Numbered from the stretch's first letter, positions 7,473 through 16,007 are shown. The stretch: 64,000 bases of DNA from Roseibium denhamense (GCF_009711415.1 NZ_SMLZ01000116.1:237379-301378); one strand, 5' to 3'. Made by a program: numbers and translations. Notes: generated by a model from the letters alone, not told the origin.

Positions 7473-9264
7473 CGTTTGTGTCTGTTCCCGTTGGTGCGGG
7501 GCCTTTCTGATAAAGCGCTATATCAACAAGGTCACCGCCATTGATGTTGAGGCCGTCTACCCTTTTTCGCACTACCGGCACAAGACCAATTTCGGAAGCA
7601 GCCGCCAAAAACGCCTGTTCTTCCCGGCTTTCAATAAGGGCGATATGGCACGCGGCTGCGGACGGTGCAGGTGCATTTTTCAAGAACTCCGCAGCCTCTT
7701 GGGTTGAGATGATCTGTGTGTTTGTACCTTCCAAGAAGATGAAACTCGGTTCGTGGAAGCCCGTCGTGACGACCTGACGTGCACTTTGCTGAGCGCACCC
7801 AGGGACCGTGTCCATGGCCTCAACGAGGCGGGGGCTGACCCAGATTGGCGTTAAAGCAGGGCCGACAAAGCCCCAAACACCAACGGCAACAAAGGCTGCC
7901 GCGCCCATGACGGGGAAAAGCGCGGCCAATGCCTGACCGCGTAACAAACGTCCAGCTGCGGCAAGCGCGAATACCGCACCGATGGCCGCCAGAACTGCTC
8001 CCGGCGGCGAGGGCCAGGCCCCCAGCACAAACGGACCAACGAAAGCAGCGGCAGCGACGCCAACGGCAGGCACTGCAAGAAGTATTGCACACAGCCATTT
8101 CACCCAAGGCCGGCTTGCTTGCCCTGCGCCATCCATCAGGGCCGCTGCCACAAGCATCGCTAAGGCCGGCAGGATCGGCATGGTGTAGTGCGGCAGCTTG
8201 GTGGCGACAATTTCAAACACGATCCAGGTCGGCACGGCCCAGCACAGGCAAAACACGACAAGGGCGCTGCTGCGCTCGCGCCAGATGACCGGCAAAGCCA
8301 GAATGAAGAATGCAGGCAACGGCCAGAAGACCCCAAACATTGCCCCAAGATGGGTCAAGGGCGGGGCGCCGTGTCCTTCCTGGCCCTCTCCTACTTTCCC
8401 AAGAAGATCCCGCCCGATGGCCTCCGTGAAAAATGTCCCATCGGTCGCAATCCAGATCGCAATCAGCCAGGGAAGAACCAGAAGCAGCATCCAAATCAGG
8501 CCGAGGATCGGAGAAGCCGCGTAAAACCAGCGCGCGCGCCGGCGCACAATCATCAGCCCAATCACCGTCAGGGAGACCACCATGGGCCCGACCGGCCCCT
8601 TAATCAGGATGCCGGCTGCCAGCGATGTCCAAAAAATAAAGCCAAGGCCCCAGAGACGCTCATCCGCCTCTTTCAACCAGATCCGCGCAAGCGCGCCCTG
8701 CGCGAGGATAATCGTGGCGAACAACATGGCGTCGGTCTTGGCAAGCCGCGCTTCAACACCGACTATAATGGCCAGGGCCACGAAGGTTGAGGCCACCAAG
8801 GCGGGAGCCGGTCCCATAAAGGCTCTTGCAGCCCAAAAGGTTGCCAGAACGGACAGCACCGCCCCGATCAGGGATGGCAGCCGGTACACCCAGAGCGGCG
8901 CTTCCTCATTATAGCCCGTCGCCTTGGCCGCTGCCGCCTGGAGCCAATAGATACCGACCGGTTTCTTGTGGCGGGCCTGGTCCTGGAAACGGATATCGAT
9001 GTAATCGTCCGTCTCCAGCATCTGTTTGGTGGCCTGAGTGTAGCGCGGCTCATCCCGGTCAAGCGGCGGGACGGTCCACTGTCCCGGCACAAACAGCACC
9101 AAAGACAACAGCAGCAGAAACAGAGGAGCGCTTAGGTCATGACCGAAAACGCGAAGCCAGACCGGCTTTTTGACAGGTCCAGCATTTGCAGCCCCGGCTA
9201 CGCCTGCGGAGCCATTGTCCTGGCCACCTTCAGCCATTTCTGCTGTATCGGATTTCGTTGACAT
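7456..9264 (-). CDS. GT39-family (ArnT/RgtA-like) membrane glycosyltransferase
   Basis: About 602 residues with a long cytosolic N-terminal tail (about 40 residues, acidic), then eleven or so hydrophobic segments and a C-terminal periplasmic part. The first periplasmic loop carries PPLDRDEPRY (D69 and E72), the metal and donor site of ArnT/PMT-type enzymes, followed by the HKKPVGIYWLQA loop. It would move a sugar from a lipid-phosphate carrier to lipid A or another periplasmic acceptor. The ATG at 9264 has a GAGG site; the longer frame from 9357 would begin in a promoter-like region shared with the divergent phosphodiesterase gene. It heads the GT39-PAP2-GT2-LAB_N operon. Confidence 0.88.
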   Translation of the reverse strand: MSTKSDTAEMAEGGQDNGSAGVAGAANAGPVKKPVWLRVFGHDLSAPLFLLLLSLVLFVPGQWTVPPLDRDEPRYTQATKQMLETDDYIDIRFQDQARHKKPVGIYWLQAAAAKATGYNEEAPLWVYRLPSLIGAVLSVLATFWAARAFMGPAPALVASTFVALAIIVGVEARLAKTDAMLFATIILAQGALARIWLKEADERLWGLGFIFWTSLAAGILIKGPVGPMVVSLTVIGLMIVRRRARWFYAASPILGLIWMLLLVLPWLIAIWIATDGTFFTEAIGRDLLGKVGEGQEGHGAPPLTHLGAMFGVFWPLPAFFILALPVIWRERSSALVVFCLCWAVPTWIVFEIVATKLPHYTMPILPALAMLVAAALMDGAGQASRPWVKWLCAILLAVPAVGVAAAAFVGPFVLGAWPSPPGAVLAAIGAVFALAAAGRLLRGQALAALFPVMGAAAFVAVGVWGFVGPALTPIWVSPRLVEAMDTVPGCAQQSARQVVTTGFHEPSFIFLEGTNTQIISTQEAAEFLKNAPAPSAAACHIALIESREEQAFLAAASEIGLVPVVRKRVDGLNINGGDLVDIALYQKGPAPTGTDTNDEQQQ

Positions 9265-9438
9265 CAATCCTCGTTCCACTGATTTGTTCCTGCCGCCGGC
9301 GGTATTGTTCAACGGCAAGGCCAGTTCTGTCACGGTTCCTACATGAGGTTTTGGCAAAGGGAAACACGAACTTGTCCAACGCCCAGCCTAGCCAATAGGA
9401 ATAGGCAGCACTTCCAACAACTTGCACAGATTGTCCTC

Positions 9439-10278
9439 ATGACATTGATCGCCCATATCACCGACCTTCACCTGCGCCCGCGCGGACTTCCCTGTTACCG
9501 TGTTTCAGACACCAATATGCTCGCCGAACGAGCGATGGCCGCCTTGCGCGCGCTGCAACCACGGCCAGATGCCGTTGTCATTACAGGCGATCTGACGGAC
9601 CGTAGTGACCCGCGTGAATATGCCGTTGCCCGCAACCTGCTTGCCCGGCTCGATCTACCGGTCTTCATTGTTCCCGGCAATCACGACAGCACAGATGACA
9701 TGCGCCGTGAAATGGACGCTTTCCTGGGGCCGGTAAACGCCAATACGGGCAAAATCTGCTACAGCACGGACATTGGAGACATTCGGCTCGTCGCCCTTGA
9801 TACGCATATGCCGGGAAAACCTACCGGGGAAATCGGGAAAGATCAGCTTCTCTGGCTACAAAAGGAACTGTCCGCGCATCCAAAGCCGACACTGATCGCC
9901 CTGCACCATCCGCCAGCCCTGAGCGGCATTGCCCATATGGACGCGATCGGTCTGATTGACGCCCCTGCCCTTGCCGAGGTTATCCAACCGCACGCGCATG
10001 TTGAACGGCTCTTATGCGGACACTTGCACCGTCCGATCATTTCCGGATTTGCCGGGAAAATCATGACATTGGCACCGAGTACCTGCCATCAGGTTGTCTT
10101 GGACCTGACCGAAAATGGGCCAGCGCATTTCAACTTCGAGCCCGCGGCCTTTTTCCTGCACCGTTACACACAGGAAACCGGTACAGTCACACACACGGCC
10201 TATGTCGAATCGTATCCGGGTCCTTATGATTTCTTCTCAGATCCAGGCGTGACCTGGCCAGGAGATGATGCCACATGA
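9439..10278 (+). CDS. Calcineurin-like metallophosphoesterase (CpdA-type 3',5'-cyclic nucleotide phosphodiesterase)
   Basis: This 279-residue protein has all metallophosphoesterase blocks: HITDLHL near residue 6, GDLTD near 54, GNHD near 84, LHHPP near 156 and GHLHRP near 195. These hold two metal ions. Size and motif spacing fit CpdA, which hydrolyses cAMP, though substrate cannot be proven from sequence. The start at 9439 was chosen because the family block begins four residues later; the frame is open upstream to 9343. It overlaps the next gene by ATGA. A cAMP role would be relevant to the class III cyclase at 59430-61364. Confidence 0.85.
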   Translation: MTLIAHITDLHLRPRGLPCYRVSDTNMLAERAMAALRALQPRPDAVVITGDLTDRSDPREYAVARNLLARLDLPVFIVPGNHDSTDDMRREMDAFLGPVNANTGKICYSTDIGDIRLVALDTHMPGKPTGEIGKDQLLWLQKELSAHPKPTLIALHHPPALSGIAHMDAIGLIDAPALAEVIQPHAHVERLLCGHLHRPIISGFAGKIMTLAPSTCHQVVLDLTENGPAHFNFEPAAFFLHRYTQETGTVTHTAYVESYPGPYDFFSDPGVTWPGDDAT

Positions 10279-10817
10279 CACCAGACCCGTTCTATCCTTC
10301 AGTCCTCGCAAGGGCATTTGCCGTACTTTGCTTGCTCTTCGTTGCAGCATGCGGTGCCCTGCCCGGCGGTAGCGATCTGCAGGATAAGACGGTTCTGACG
10401 GATGTGCCGGTCAGCAGTACCGAGATGCTCTCCCTGCTCAATGCCTACCGCCAGCAAAACGGGCTGCCGCCGCTCCGGCACGACCCAAGGCTCGATCAGG
10501 TCTCCCAAGGCATGGCGCAGCACATTGCCAAGCGCGACAGCATGGATACCTGGCAACACAGCGCATTCGGCCTGTCGAGCCGCTTGGAGAAGGCCGACTA
10601 CCCGAATTATGCAGGCGCTGAGAACCTTGGGGCGGGATATGCGGACCTCGGCGCCGCGTTTCGGGGCTGGCAGGGGTCATCGGGCCACAATAAGAACCTC
10701 CTCAACCCCTATGTCACGCGCGTTGGAATAGCCCGGACCAACCGGAACACAGGAACCTGGCGGAACTTCTGGGTCATGACGTTGTCCCGGCCTGTTTCCG
10801 ATGGCCGCCCAGGTTAA
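10275..10817 (+). CDS. CAP-domain (SCP/PR-1) lipoprotein
   Basis: A 180-residue lipoprotein: the signal peptide ends in LFVAAC with lipidated C26. The CAP domain follows (about 45-172) with LNAYRQQNGLPPLRHDPRLD, the helix QGMAQHIAKRDSM, and AGENLGAGY near residue 115. The classical H...E pair is recognisable (WQHS and GAENLG). Bacterial CAP proteins lack a settled function; envelope maintenance or sterol/lipid binding has been suggested. It is translationally coupled to the phosphodiesterase (ATGA at 10275). Confidence 0.85.
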   Translation: MTPDPFYPSVLARAFAVLCLLFVAACGALPGGSDLQDKTVLTDVPVSSTEMLSLLNAYRQQNGLPPLRHDPRLDQVSQGMAQHIAKRDSMDTWQHSAFGLSSRLEKADYPNYAGAENLGAGYADLGAAFRGWQGSSGHNKNLLNPYVTRVGIARTNRNTGTWRNFWVMTLSRPVSDGRPG

Positions 10818-11027
10818 GAAGCGCCGCATCTGGTTCCAACGTCAGAGCGTGCGCGATCCGCGTTGATCTAACCCCGATAGCTGTTTGATTGAGAGATGGT
10901 CGTGGATCTTTGGGTGGATCTGATGAAACGCCTGATGCTCTTGACCACAAACTTGCTCCTCACCGTCCTGGCGCTGAAACCCGCTCAGTGCACACCGAGA
11001 CTTGAGCCGACCTGCAAACCCATGTGC

Positions 11028-12344
11028 CTAGAACGGAAAAGGCCTTGCTGCGAATTCCTCTTCGCTCGCCCGTTGCTGCCGCCAGCCGCGGTCGACCACG
11101 CCTTGAAACAGGCGCTCCTTGCCAAACCGGGGCTGCCAGGAACACAAATCCGCAGAAAACAATTTTACGCACGGGATCTTAAGATCGTCGCGGGTCGCGT
11201 CAAACTCCCAGATCTGAAAGTCCCGGGCCGCGAGGTCGTCCAGCAAGGCCGCAAACGAATACTCTGTCATAAGACCGGCGCTGTCCGCCATTGGCGCCGA
11301 TTGAAGCGGCAGGTCATCGAAGACACTGCGCCCGCGCGCGTACGCAAGATGAGACGGCACCTTTCCCGTCGAAGCCATGTAAGCTTTGTCCATCAAGCGG
11401 AGTGAATTTTCCGACTGAAGCATCTCTGTAGCAGCACTTTGAAGTGCGGCGACGAAGGTCCAGCCCGCACCGGCGCCTAGTGCTGTGTCTTTTCCGTCCG
11501 GACTGCAAGAAATCGACACTGCGATATGCACCGGTAAATCCGTATCAACGGCGAGGCAAAAGGTTTGCCGGCTTCTATTCGCGAGAAAACGCGTTAGACT
11601 TTCGTCTAATTTTTCTTGCAGAATCCGATTTTCGACGCGGGTTATCCCCAGCCGGTTGTACCACATTTGGGCGACTGCATCGCGCTCGGCGAGCTCAAGA
11701 AGCGCCCGTTCGCGCGCGCCCGCCCTGTCCGTCCAGACGGCACATCCACTTGTCGATGTCAGACCCGGACCCAACCGGTCCAAGGGCCCGCTGCAGTCAA
11801 GGAAAACCATTTCTGGAGGCAGGCGACCTGTCGTACGCCCGTCCAGGCGCACGACATCGACCCAATCCTCATCTTCATTTCGGTGCGGAGCAGAGGAACC
11901 CCTGTGTGACGCCGGCTCCTGCTTGAATTGTTCAAGGGAAATTGCCTGGGCTGGGCTGAAACCAAGGATCGGAAAATAATCTACCATTGGTTGCTTTTCG
12001 GGTTTTGCGGCGGATATCCTGTCCACCCGCCCAGATCGGCAAAGGCTTATCCGTTCAGCTAATTCGCCAAGACAACTCAAGACTGCATCGGCATCGGTGA
12101 GACCTTGCCCGCCTGCCGGAAGCCGAACCGGAGAAGCACCTGCCCCATCGGCAACAGAGACAATCCCGGTCCAAAATTTGACCGGGCATTCCCCCGTTGT
12201 CATCGGTCTCAGGTCGGGATTGAAGGAGGACAAAAGAGGCGCAAACGGCATGAGCGCTTCTGCGATGGTGATGCCGTCTTGTCCGTCCGGTCCGGTTACG
12301 GCTTTTGCAAGTCCGGAATGCTCCAAGGCTTTTAGGTGGTCCAT
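11028..12344 (-). CDS. Stand-alone YcaO-family protein (ATP-dependent peptide backbone modifier)
   Basis: YcaO enzymes use ATP to activate a peptide amide, giving azolines, thioamides or amidines in RiPP precursors. This 438-residue protein shows the ATP and magnesium signature: SCLGELAER (90-98), TSTSGCAVWTDR then ERALLELAERDAV (212-224), and TEMLQ (306-310, E307 and Q310). It ends in the proline-rich tail RPFPF, like the C-termini of azole-forming YcaO proteins that reach into the active site. No partner E1-like, TfuA or dehydrogenase gene is nearby. The gene is divergent from two small NHLP-like proteins, its likely substrates. The ATG at 12344 has only a weak AAGAG site; a TTG six codons upstream is possible. 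Confidence 0.85.
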   Translation of the reverse strand: MDHLKALEHSGLAKAVTGPDGQDGITIAEALMPFAPLLSSFNPDLRPMTTGECPVKFWTGIVSVADGAGASPVRLPAGGQGLTDADAVLSCLGELAERISLCRSGRVDRISAAKPEKQPMVDYFPILGFSPAQAISLEQFKQEPASHRGSSAPHRNEDEDWVDVVRLDGRTTGRLPPEMVFLDCSGPLDRLGPGLTSTSGCAVWTDRAGARERALLELAERDAVAQMWYNRLGITRVENRILQEKLDESLTRFLANRSRQTFCLAVDTDLPVHIAVSISCSPDGKDTALGAGAGWTFVAALQSAATEMLQSENSLRLMDKAYMASTGKVPSHLAYARGRSVFDDLPLQSAPMADSAGLMTEYSFAALLDDLAARDFQIWEFDATRDDLKIPCVKLFSADLCSWQPRFGKERLFQGVVDRGWRQQRASEEEFAARPFPF

Positions 12345-12612
12345 CAAGTTACTCTTGCCCAACTGGGTACATATTCAACTCGCATTCTTCCAACTAGCCC
12401 AGCATTACTTGAATTTTAAACTGCCCTCAGTAATTGCACCGCTGCGCGTATTCACAATATAGGTTGTAATTTTTGAGCGCCTCCGGTTAGCGTTGAAAGT
12501 GGAACAGGCAAGTAATCGAAGCCTTCAAGAAGCGTATAACTTCGAAATACTTCCATTGTCCAACAGCGTCAAACAAACCGGCCAAACAAAGCCGGCTACC
12601 TGGAGAACGACA
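12345..12612. promoter_or_regulatory. Divergent intergenic region between ycaO and the two precursor genes
   Basis: This 268-bp stretch separates the divergent start codons and must hold both promoters. It is AT-rich around 12390-12480 compared with its neighbours. No clear operator palindrome stood out. The SARP-type regulator encoded 600 bp away would be expected to bind direct repeats here, but I could not pick a convincing pair by eye. Confidence 0.45.
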
Positions 12613-12906
12613 ATGCGTACAGACAAGTATACCCAAAACACTGTCGAGTTGGGCCGCAAGCTGGCGTCCATTATTTCCGACCCAGCAGCCCGTGATGCCT
12701 TTCTGGCAGACACAGAAACGGCCCTTCAGAAAAACGGTGGCAATTCCGAGCTTACTGTCTACGCCGATACTGTTGACCATGTTCATCTGATCATCCCGGC
12801 GCAGGTCGACGCGACGCGTGTGGCCGCAGATGATGCTGCATATTTTGAGGAACTCGGCCGCCTCGCGCTCGGCAACTGTGTCTACAAGGAAGAACTGCCG
12901 GAGTGA
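12613..12906 (+). CDS. Small NHLP-like protein, candidate RiPP precursor A
   Basis: A 97-residue protein that matches the layout of nitrile-hydratase-like leader peptides: an N-terminal helix (TVELGRKLASIISDP), a strand region ELTVYADTVDHVHLIIPA, then a short tail after residue 65. The tail ADDAAYFEELGRLALGNCVY holds the only cysteine and is the likely core. Its neighbour at 12960 aligns along the whole length, including QN-x-x-x-LGR at the start and DD(A/S)(A/S)Y-x-x-x-LG in the tail. A GGAGA site precedes the ATG; a longer frame from 12493 lacks a ribosome site. The gene is divergent from ycaO. Similarity to NHLP is judged by eye. Confidence 0.75.
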   Translation: MRTDKYTQNTVELGRKLASIISDPAARDAFLADTETALQKNGGNSELTVYADTVDHVHLIIPAQVDATRVAADDAAYFEELGRLALGNCVYKEELPE

Positions 12907-12916
12907 TTTTTCAAAC

Positions 12917-12939
12917 AAGGCCGGGCAGCGCCCGGCCTT
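12917..12939 (+). terminator. Perfect hairpin between the two precursor genes
   Basis: AAGGCCGGGC, loop AGC, GCCCGGCCTT gives a perfect 10-bp stem eleven bases after the stop of precursor A and 20 bases before the start of precursor B. No U-run follows, so partial termination or 3'-end protection of the first message is more likely than a full stop. Confidence 0.65.
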
Positions 12940-12959
12940 TGGTGGACAGGAGACTTCTC

Positions 12960-13247
12960 ATGGCACGGTTCCCATTCTACAGGCAGAACATCCAAGCTTT
13001 GGGACGTTTGATTGCTGAGGCAAGGCTTGATGAAAACAAGCGGAAAGCTCTCATCGACAACCCCAAGAAGTATCTGGCTGAAATTGGTCTGCCTGAAAAA
13101 ACCACCGAACTCATGTCATTCGCGGTGATCGACGATCCGGACCGGAAATCGGTTGCCCTCCCCTATAAATTGGATACCGAACTGGTCCGGTCAGACGACA
13201 GCAGCTATCTTGGCAGTCTGGGCGCCCAATTCCAAAGAGCGCACTAG
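12960..13247 (+). CDS. Small NHLP-like protein, candidate RiPP precursor B
   Basis: A 95-residue paralogue of the protein at 12613. The leader part reads DENKRKALIDNPKKYLAEIG and then FAVIDDPDRKSVALPYKLD, which fits the NHLP pattern (fraction-conserved 'dP...L...G' then 'v..D....v.lP'). The tail, RSDDSSYLGSLGAQFQRAH, has three serines but no cysteine, unlike precursor A. An AGGAG site sits eight bases before the ATG. Its stop codon shares the palindrome CTAG with the stop of the convergent regulator gene. Assignment as a YcaO substrate rests on family pattern and position only. Confidence 0.75.
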   Translation: MARFPFYRQNIQALGRLIAEARLDENKRKALIDNPKKYLAEIGLPEKTTELMSFAVIDDPDRKSVALPYKLDTELVRSDDSSYLGSLGAQFQRAH

Positions 13248-15241
13248 GCTTGGTGGCCACCGCCGAAAAAGAAGCGTTTGACCAAGGTCACCCCCTGATC
13301 GTAGCGGTGCCTCGTCCGGGGGTCTTGGAAGAAATTTGATTTCGCGGCCCATTCCTCAGGATTATGGAGCCCCAGTCCGGTGTTTTTCACGATCGCATCA
13401 TATTTCTCGCGATAGCGCTCCAAGACTTGCAGGGCCTCTGGCTCCCGGCCGGCGCAGACCAAAGCAGCAACACGTGTTGTGAGGCCAGATATGCTGCTTT
13501 GAGAGGCCCTTTCGACAAACTTTGCAGCCATGTCGTAGTCTTCTGAAGCGAAATAGACATTGGCATAATATTCATAGAACAGTCTTGGAACTGCAGCCAC
13601 CAGAGACATCGCTTCTTCCGCATTCCGCCTAGCCAATGCGACGTCGCCCGAAAATGCCAAACCCTCGGCAACCGACATCAGATTGGTTGGGTCAACGGTA
13701 TTCAACCTGCCCGCTTGAAGGAATGCACGGCGCGCCATATCCGGCATATCCGACTGAAGCAAAGCCCAACCATGGGCCCTCTGGTTCCACGGCTGCCAGG
13801 GATCCAGGGTCACGGCTCTTTCGCAGAGGGACAAAATACTATCCATCTGCATCCCACGGTCTTTTTCCTTCACTGGATAATTGACCAGGTGCTTTAGGTT
13901 GATCATGGCTTTGGCCGAGAACACCATGGAAAAGTTATTGTAGTTGCCTTCCAATTCCTCAAGCAATTGCAGGGCTTTACGGTCTGAACCTGGATCGAAC
14001 TCCCACATCAAAGCTTCGGCTTGGCACCAGCGCGCAAATGCGGCGCTGTTTTTTGGGTCGCGCAACCTGTTTGTCGTATGAAGATGGATCCGGCTGATCG
14101 TGTGACTGGCAGCGGCATGGACGCTATCCCACAGGCGCAGGTCCACTATTTCGTTGAAAACGATCCGGCCATCGGCGCGGTCTTCGAACTGGATCGCCGT
14201 CTTGCCGCTCTGTTCATTGTGACGGAACTTCAGGAGGTAACTGCCCAGTTCGGAGCCGTTGACCAGCATTGACGAAGCCGGATCATCAAAACCTCCGCCC
14301 CCCTCATAAAGATCATATGAGCGAAAGCCTGAAAGACCGGCAATGACTTCGTCCTTCAAATGCTGGATCTCAATCAGTTCTTGCTTGTTGATTTCGCTCG
14401 ACAATATGGAAACCGAAGGCAGGATGATTTCACCCGTCTTTTTCGCTGTCTGTTGCAGAGCACGCTGGTCGCGAGCCTGCCGGGCAGCCGGTACACCATG
14501 GCCCATTGCAGCGCGCGGCAACTGATCTTCCAGAAGCGCTCTGGTTTCCTCTGACGGCTCAATATCGAGATGCAGCTGAAGTTCACGCTCGCAACTCTTG
14601 AGTTGATGTTCGGCCCGCTCTCGTTGGCCAAGGGCGAGATAGAGCCTCATGAGCACTCTGTGCGCGGTTTCAAATGCCGGATCCATTTTCAGAAGAAACA
14701 AGGCCCCGGCTTCAACGCGAACTCCATCATCGCTTGTATCTTCCGGATCCAGGTCTTTAAGAACGAGCGAGAAAATATCCGCATTGATCCTTTCCCGTTC
14801 GACCACGAGCCATGCGCCGAATTCCGGATCGAGATCTTCATAGCCGGCTAGAAAGTCTCCGCGCCACAATTCCGCGGCTGCCCGAAATGCCTGCGCACTG
14901 CCGTCTTCGATCAACTCGCCGAGGCACAATAAATCAGATTGGAACACCGCACTGTCGACGTGAAGATGGCCGCTGGAGGACATGACATAGTCAACGCCCG
15001 CTTCCGTTTCCGCGGATTTGAGCTGCTTGAGCGCTTGGCGCAAAGACTGCATTGCCTTGAGACGTTCCGCATTGCTCCACAGGAGATCTGCCAGGCGGTC
15101 ACGGCTGTCACCCATGCTGCGCTGGCGGATCAAATACCCCAGAATCGCTAATGCTTTACGTGTCTTTACGGATATGGGATCGCCATCCGCTCCGATCAGC
15201 AATGGACGTCCCAAACAGGCAAAATAGGGGCCGTTTGCCAT
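13244..15241 (-). CDS. SARP-type transcriptional regulator with BTAD and TPR regions
   Basis: A 665-residue regulator. The N-terminus is a winged-helix region (residues 1-95, with KTRKALAILGYLIRQ and DRLADLLWS), followed by a bacterial transcriptional activation domain (about 100-245, ending QLKSCERELQLHLDIEPSEE). The rest is a TPR-like helical repeat region in which residues 440-640 are rich in Ala/Leu pairs. No membrane segment or kinase domain is present. SARP proteins often control peptide or secondary-metabolite genes and this one is convergent with the two NHLP-like genes, so it is the likely local regulator. The ATG at 15241 has a GGGGAA site. Confidence 0.88.
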   Translation of the reverse strand: MANGPYFACLGRPLLIGADGDPISVKTRKALAILGYLIRQRSMGDSRDRLADLLWSNAERLKAMQSLRQALKQLKSAETEAGVDYVMSSSGHLHVDSAVFQSDLLCLGELIEDGSAQAFRAAAELWRGDFLAGYEDLDPEFGAWLVVERERINADIFSLVLKDLDPEDTSDDGVRVEAGALFLLKMDPAFETAHRVLMRLYLALGQRERAEHQLKSCERELQLHLDIEPSEETRALLEDQLPRAAMGHGVPAARQARDQRALQQTAKKTGEIILPSVSILSSEINKQELIEIQHLKDEVIAGLSGFRSYDLYEGGGGFDDPASSMLVNGSELGSYLLKFRHNEQSGKTAIQFEDRADGRIVFNEIVDLRLWDSVHAAASHTISRIHLHTTNRLRDPKNSAAFARWCQAEALMWEFDPGSDRKALQLLEELEGNYNNFSMVFSAKAMINLKHLVNYPVKEKDRGMQMDSILSLCERAVTLDPWQPWNQRAHGWALLQSDMPDMARRAFLQAGRLNTVDPTNLMSVAEGLAFSGDVALARRNAEEAMSLVAAVPRLFYEYYANVYFASEDYDMAAKFVERASQSSISGLTTRVAALVCAGREPEALQVLERYREKYDAIVKNTGLGLHNPEEWAAKSNFFQDPRTRHRYDQGVTLVKRFFFGGGHQA

Positions 15242-15427
15242 CAATTCCCCATGCTGTTGCAGTCATGTTCATAATACTTAGGCGTTACAACCGCCGACAC
15301 TAGAACAACCCGTAATACAACATCAGTCTATCACGGTCGTTTCACGCTGAAAACGCATGTTAGGACTGATGTTGGCTTTGTATCCGTCCGGTCTGGGCGG
15401 GAGAGATAGAACCGGTGGGTGGTTATT

Positions 15428-15685
15428 ATGTCTAAAACAGCGTACTCGCAACAAGCGCCCGATTTCGAGCAGGAGCCTGCGATTGAGGCCATCAAGCGGA
15501 TGATCCGCTACACCAAGAAGGAGTCCGACAAGGACGGCCGGACATTTTGCTCCTACTTCCTGGACATGGCGCTGCAGTCACTAGAAGACGGATCCGAAGA
15601 CCTTGATACAATGCTGAAAAGCAAGATTACGCCGTTGATGGTTGGACAAGCCGCGGCCGAACAAAGTTCGTCACGCAACTCGTAA
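15428..15685 (+). CDS. Small hypothetical protein, divergent from the SARP gene
   Basis: An 85-residue acidic, mainly helical protein with no recognisable domain. It has one cysteine (RTFCSYF) and a C-terminus rich in Ser/Ala. It is read divergently from the regulator gene with 186 bp between them. The frame also contains a GTG three codons upstream. Its place beside the YcaO/precursor island makes a role there possible, but nothing in the sequence shows one. Confidence 0.5.
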   Translation: MSKTAYSQQAPDFEQEPAIEAIKRMIRYTKKESDKDGRTFCSYFLDMALQSLEDGSEDLDTMLKSKITPLMVGQAAAEQSSSRNS

Positions 15686-15852
15686 GTCTGCGCTGCGTAT
15701 CGGCCAAACGAGCTCAATTTCTTTGAGTTTGGGCTCCTTGCCGGGCAAATGATTGCCGTCCCGTTGCCGGTCTCGGGGCGGCTTTATATTTGCGGGGCGC
15801 ACCTTATGCAGACCGTCGCGTTGCGATGATCAAGACAGCGCTTGTTTCAACA

Positions 15853-15884
15853 ATGCATTGTCCAACAGATGCATTGTCCCGCAG
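15853..15884. repeat. Two tandem copies of a 16-bp repeat
   Basis: ATGCATTGTCCAACAG is followed directly by ATGCATTGTCCCGCAG, 14 of 16 identical. It lies in a 245-bp gap without genes between the small protein at 15428 and tRNA-Arg. Confidence 0.6.
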
Positions 15885-15930
15885 ATATAGGTACGCGGAC
15901 ACGGTAATCGTTTCTGGCATTTTTGAATGG

Positions 15931-16007
15931 TGGCGACCCCGGCAGGATTCGAACCTGCGACCATTCGCTTAGAAGGCGAGTGCTCTATCCAGCTGAGCTA
16001 CGGGGCC
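15931..16007 (-). tRNA. tRNA-Arg (anticodon UCU)
   Basis: The minus strand folds into a full cloverleaf of 77 bases with encoded CCA. The acceptor stem is GGCCCCG with CGGGGTC, the T arm is GCAGG-TTCGAAT-CCTGC, and the anticodon loop is CTTCTAA, giving UCU, which reads AGA. The top pair of the anticodon stem is a C-A mismatch. Confidence 0.95.
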
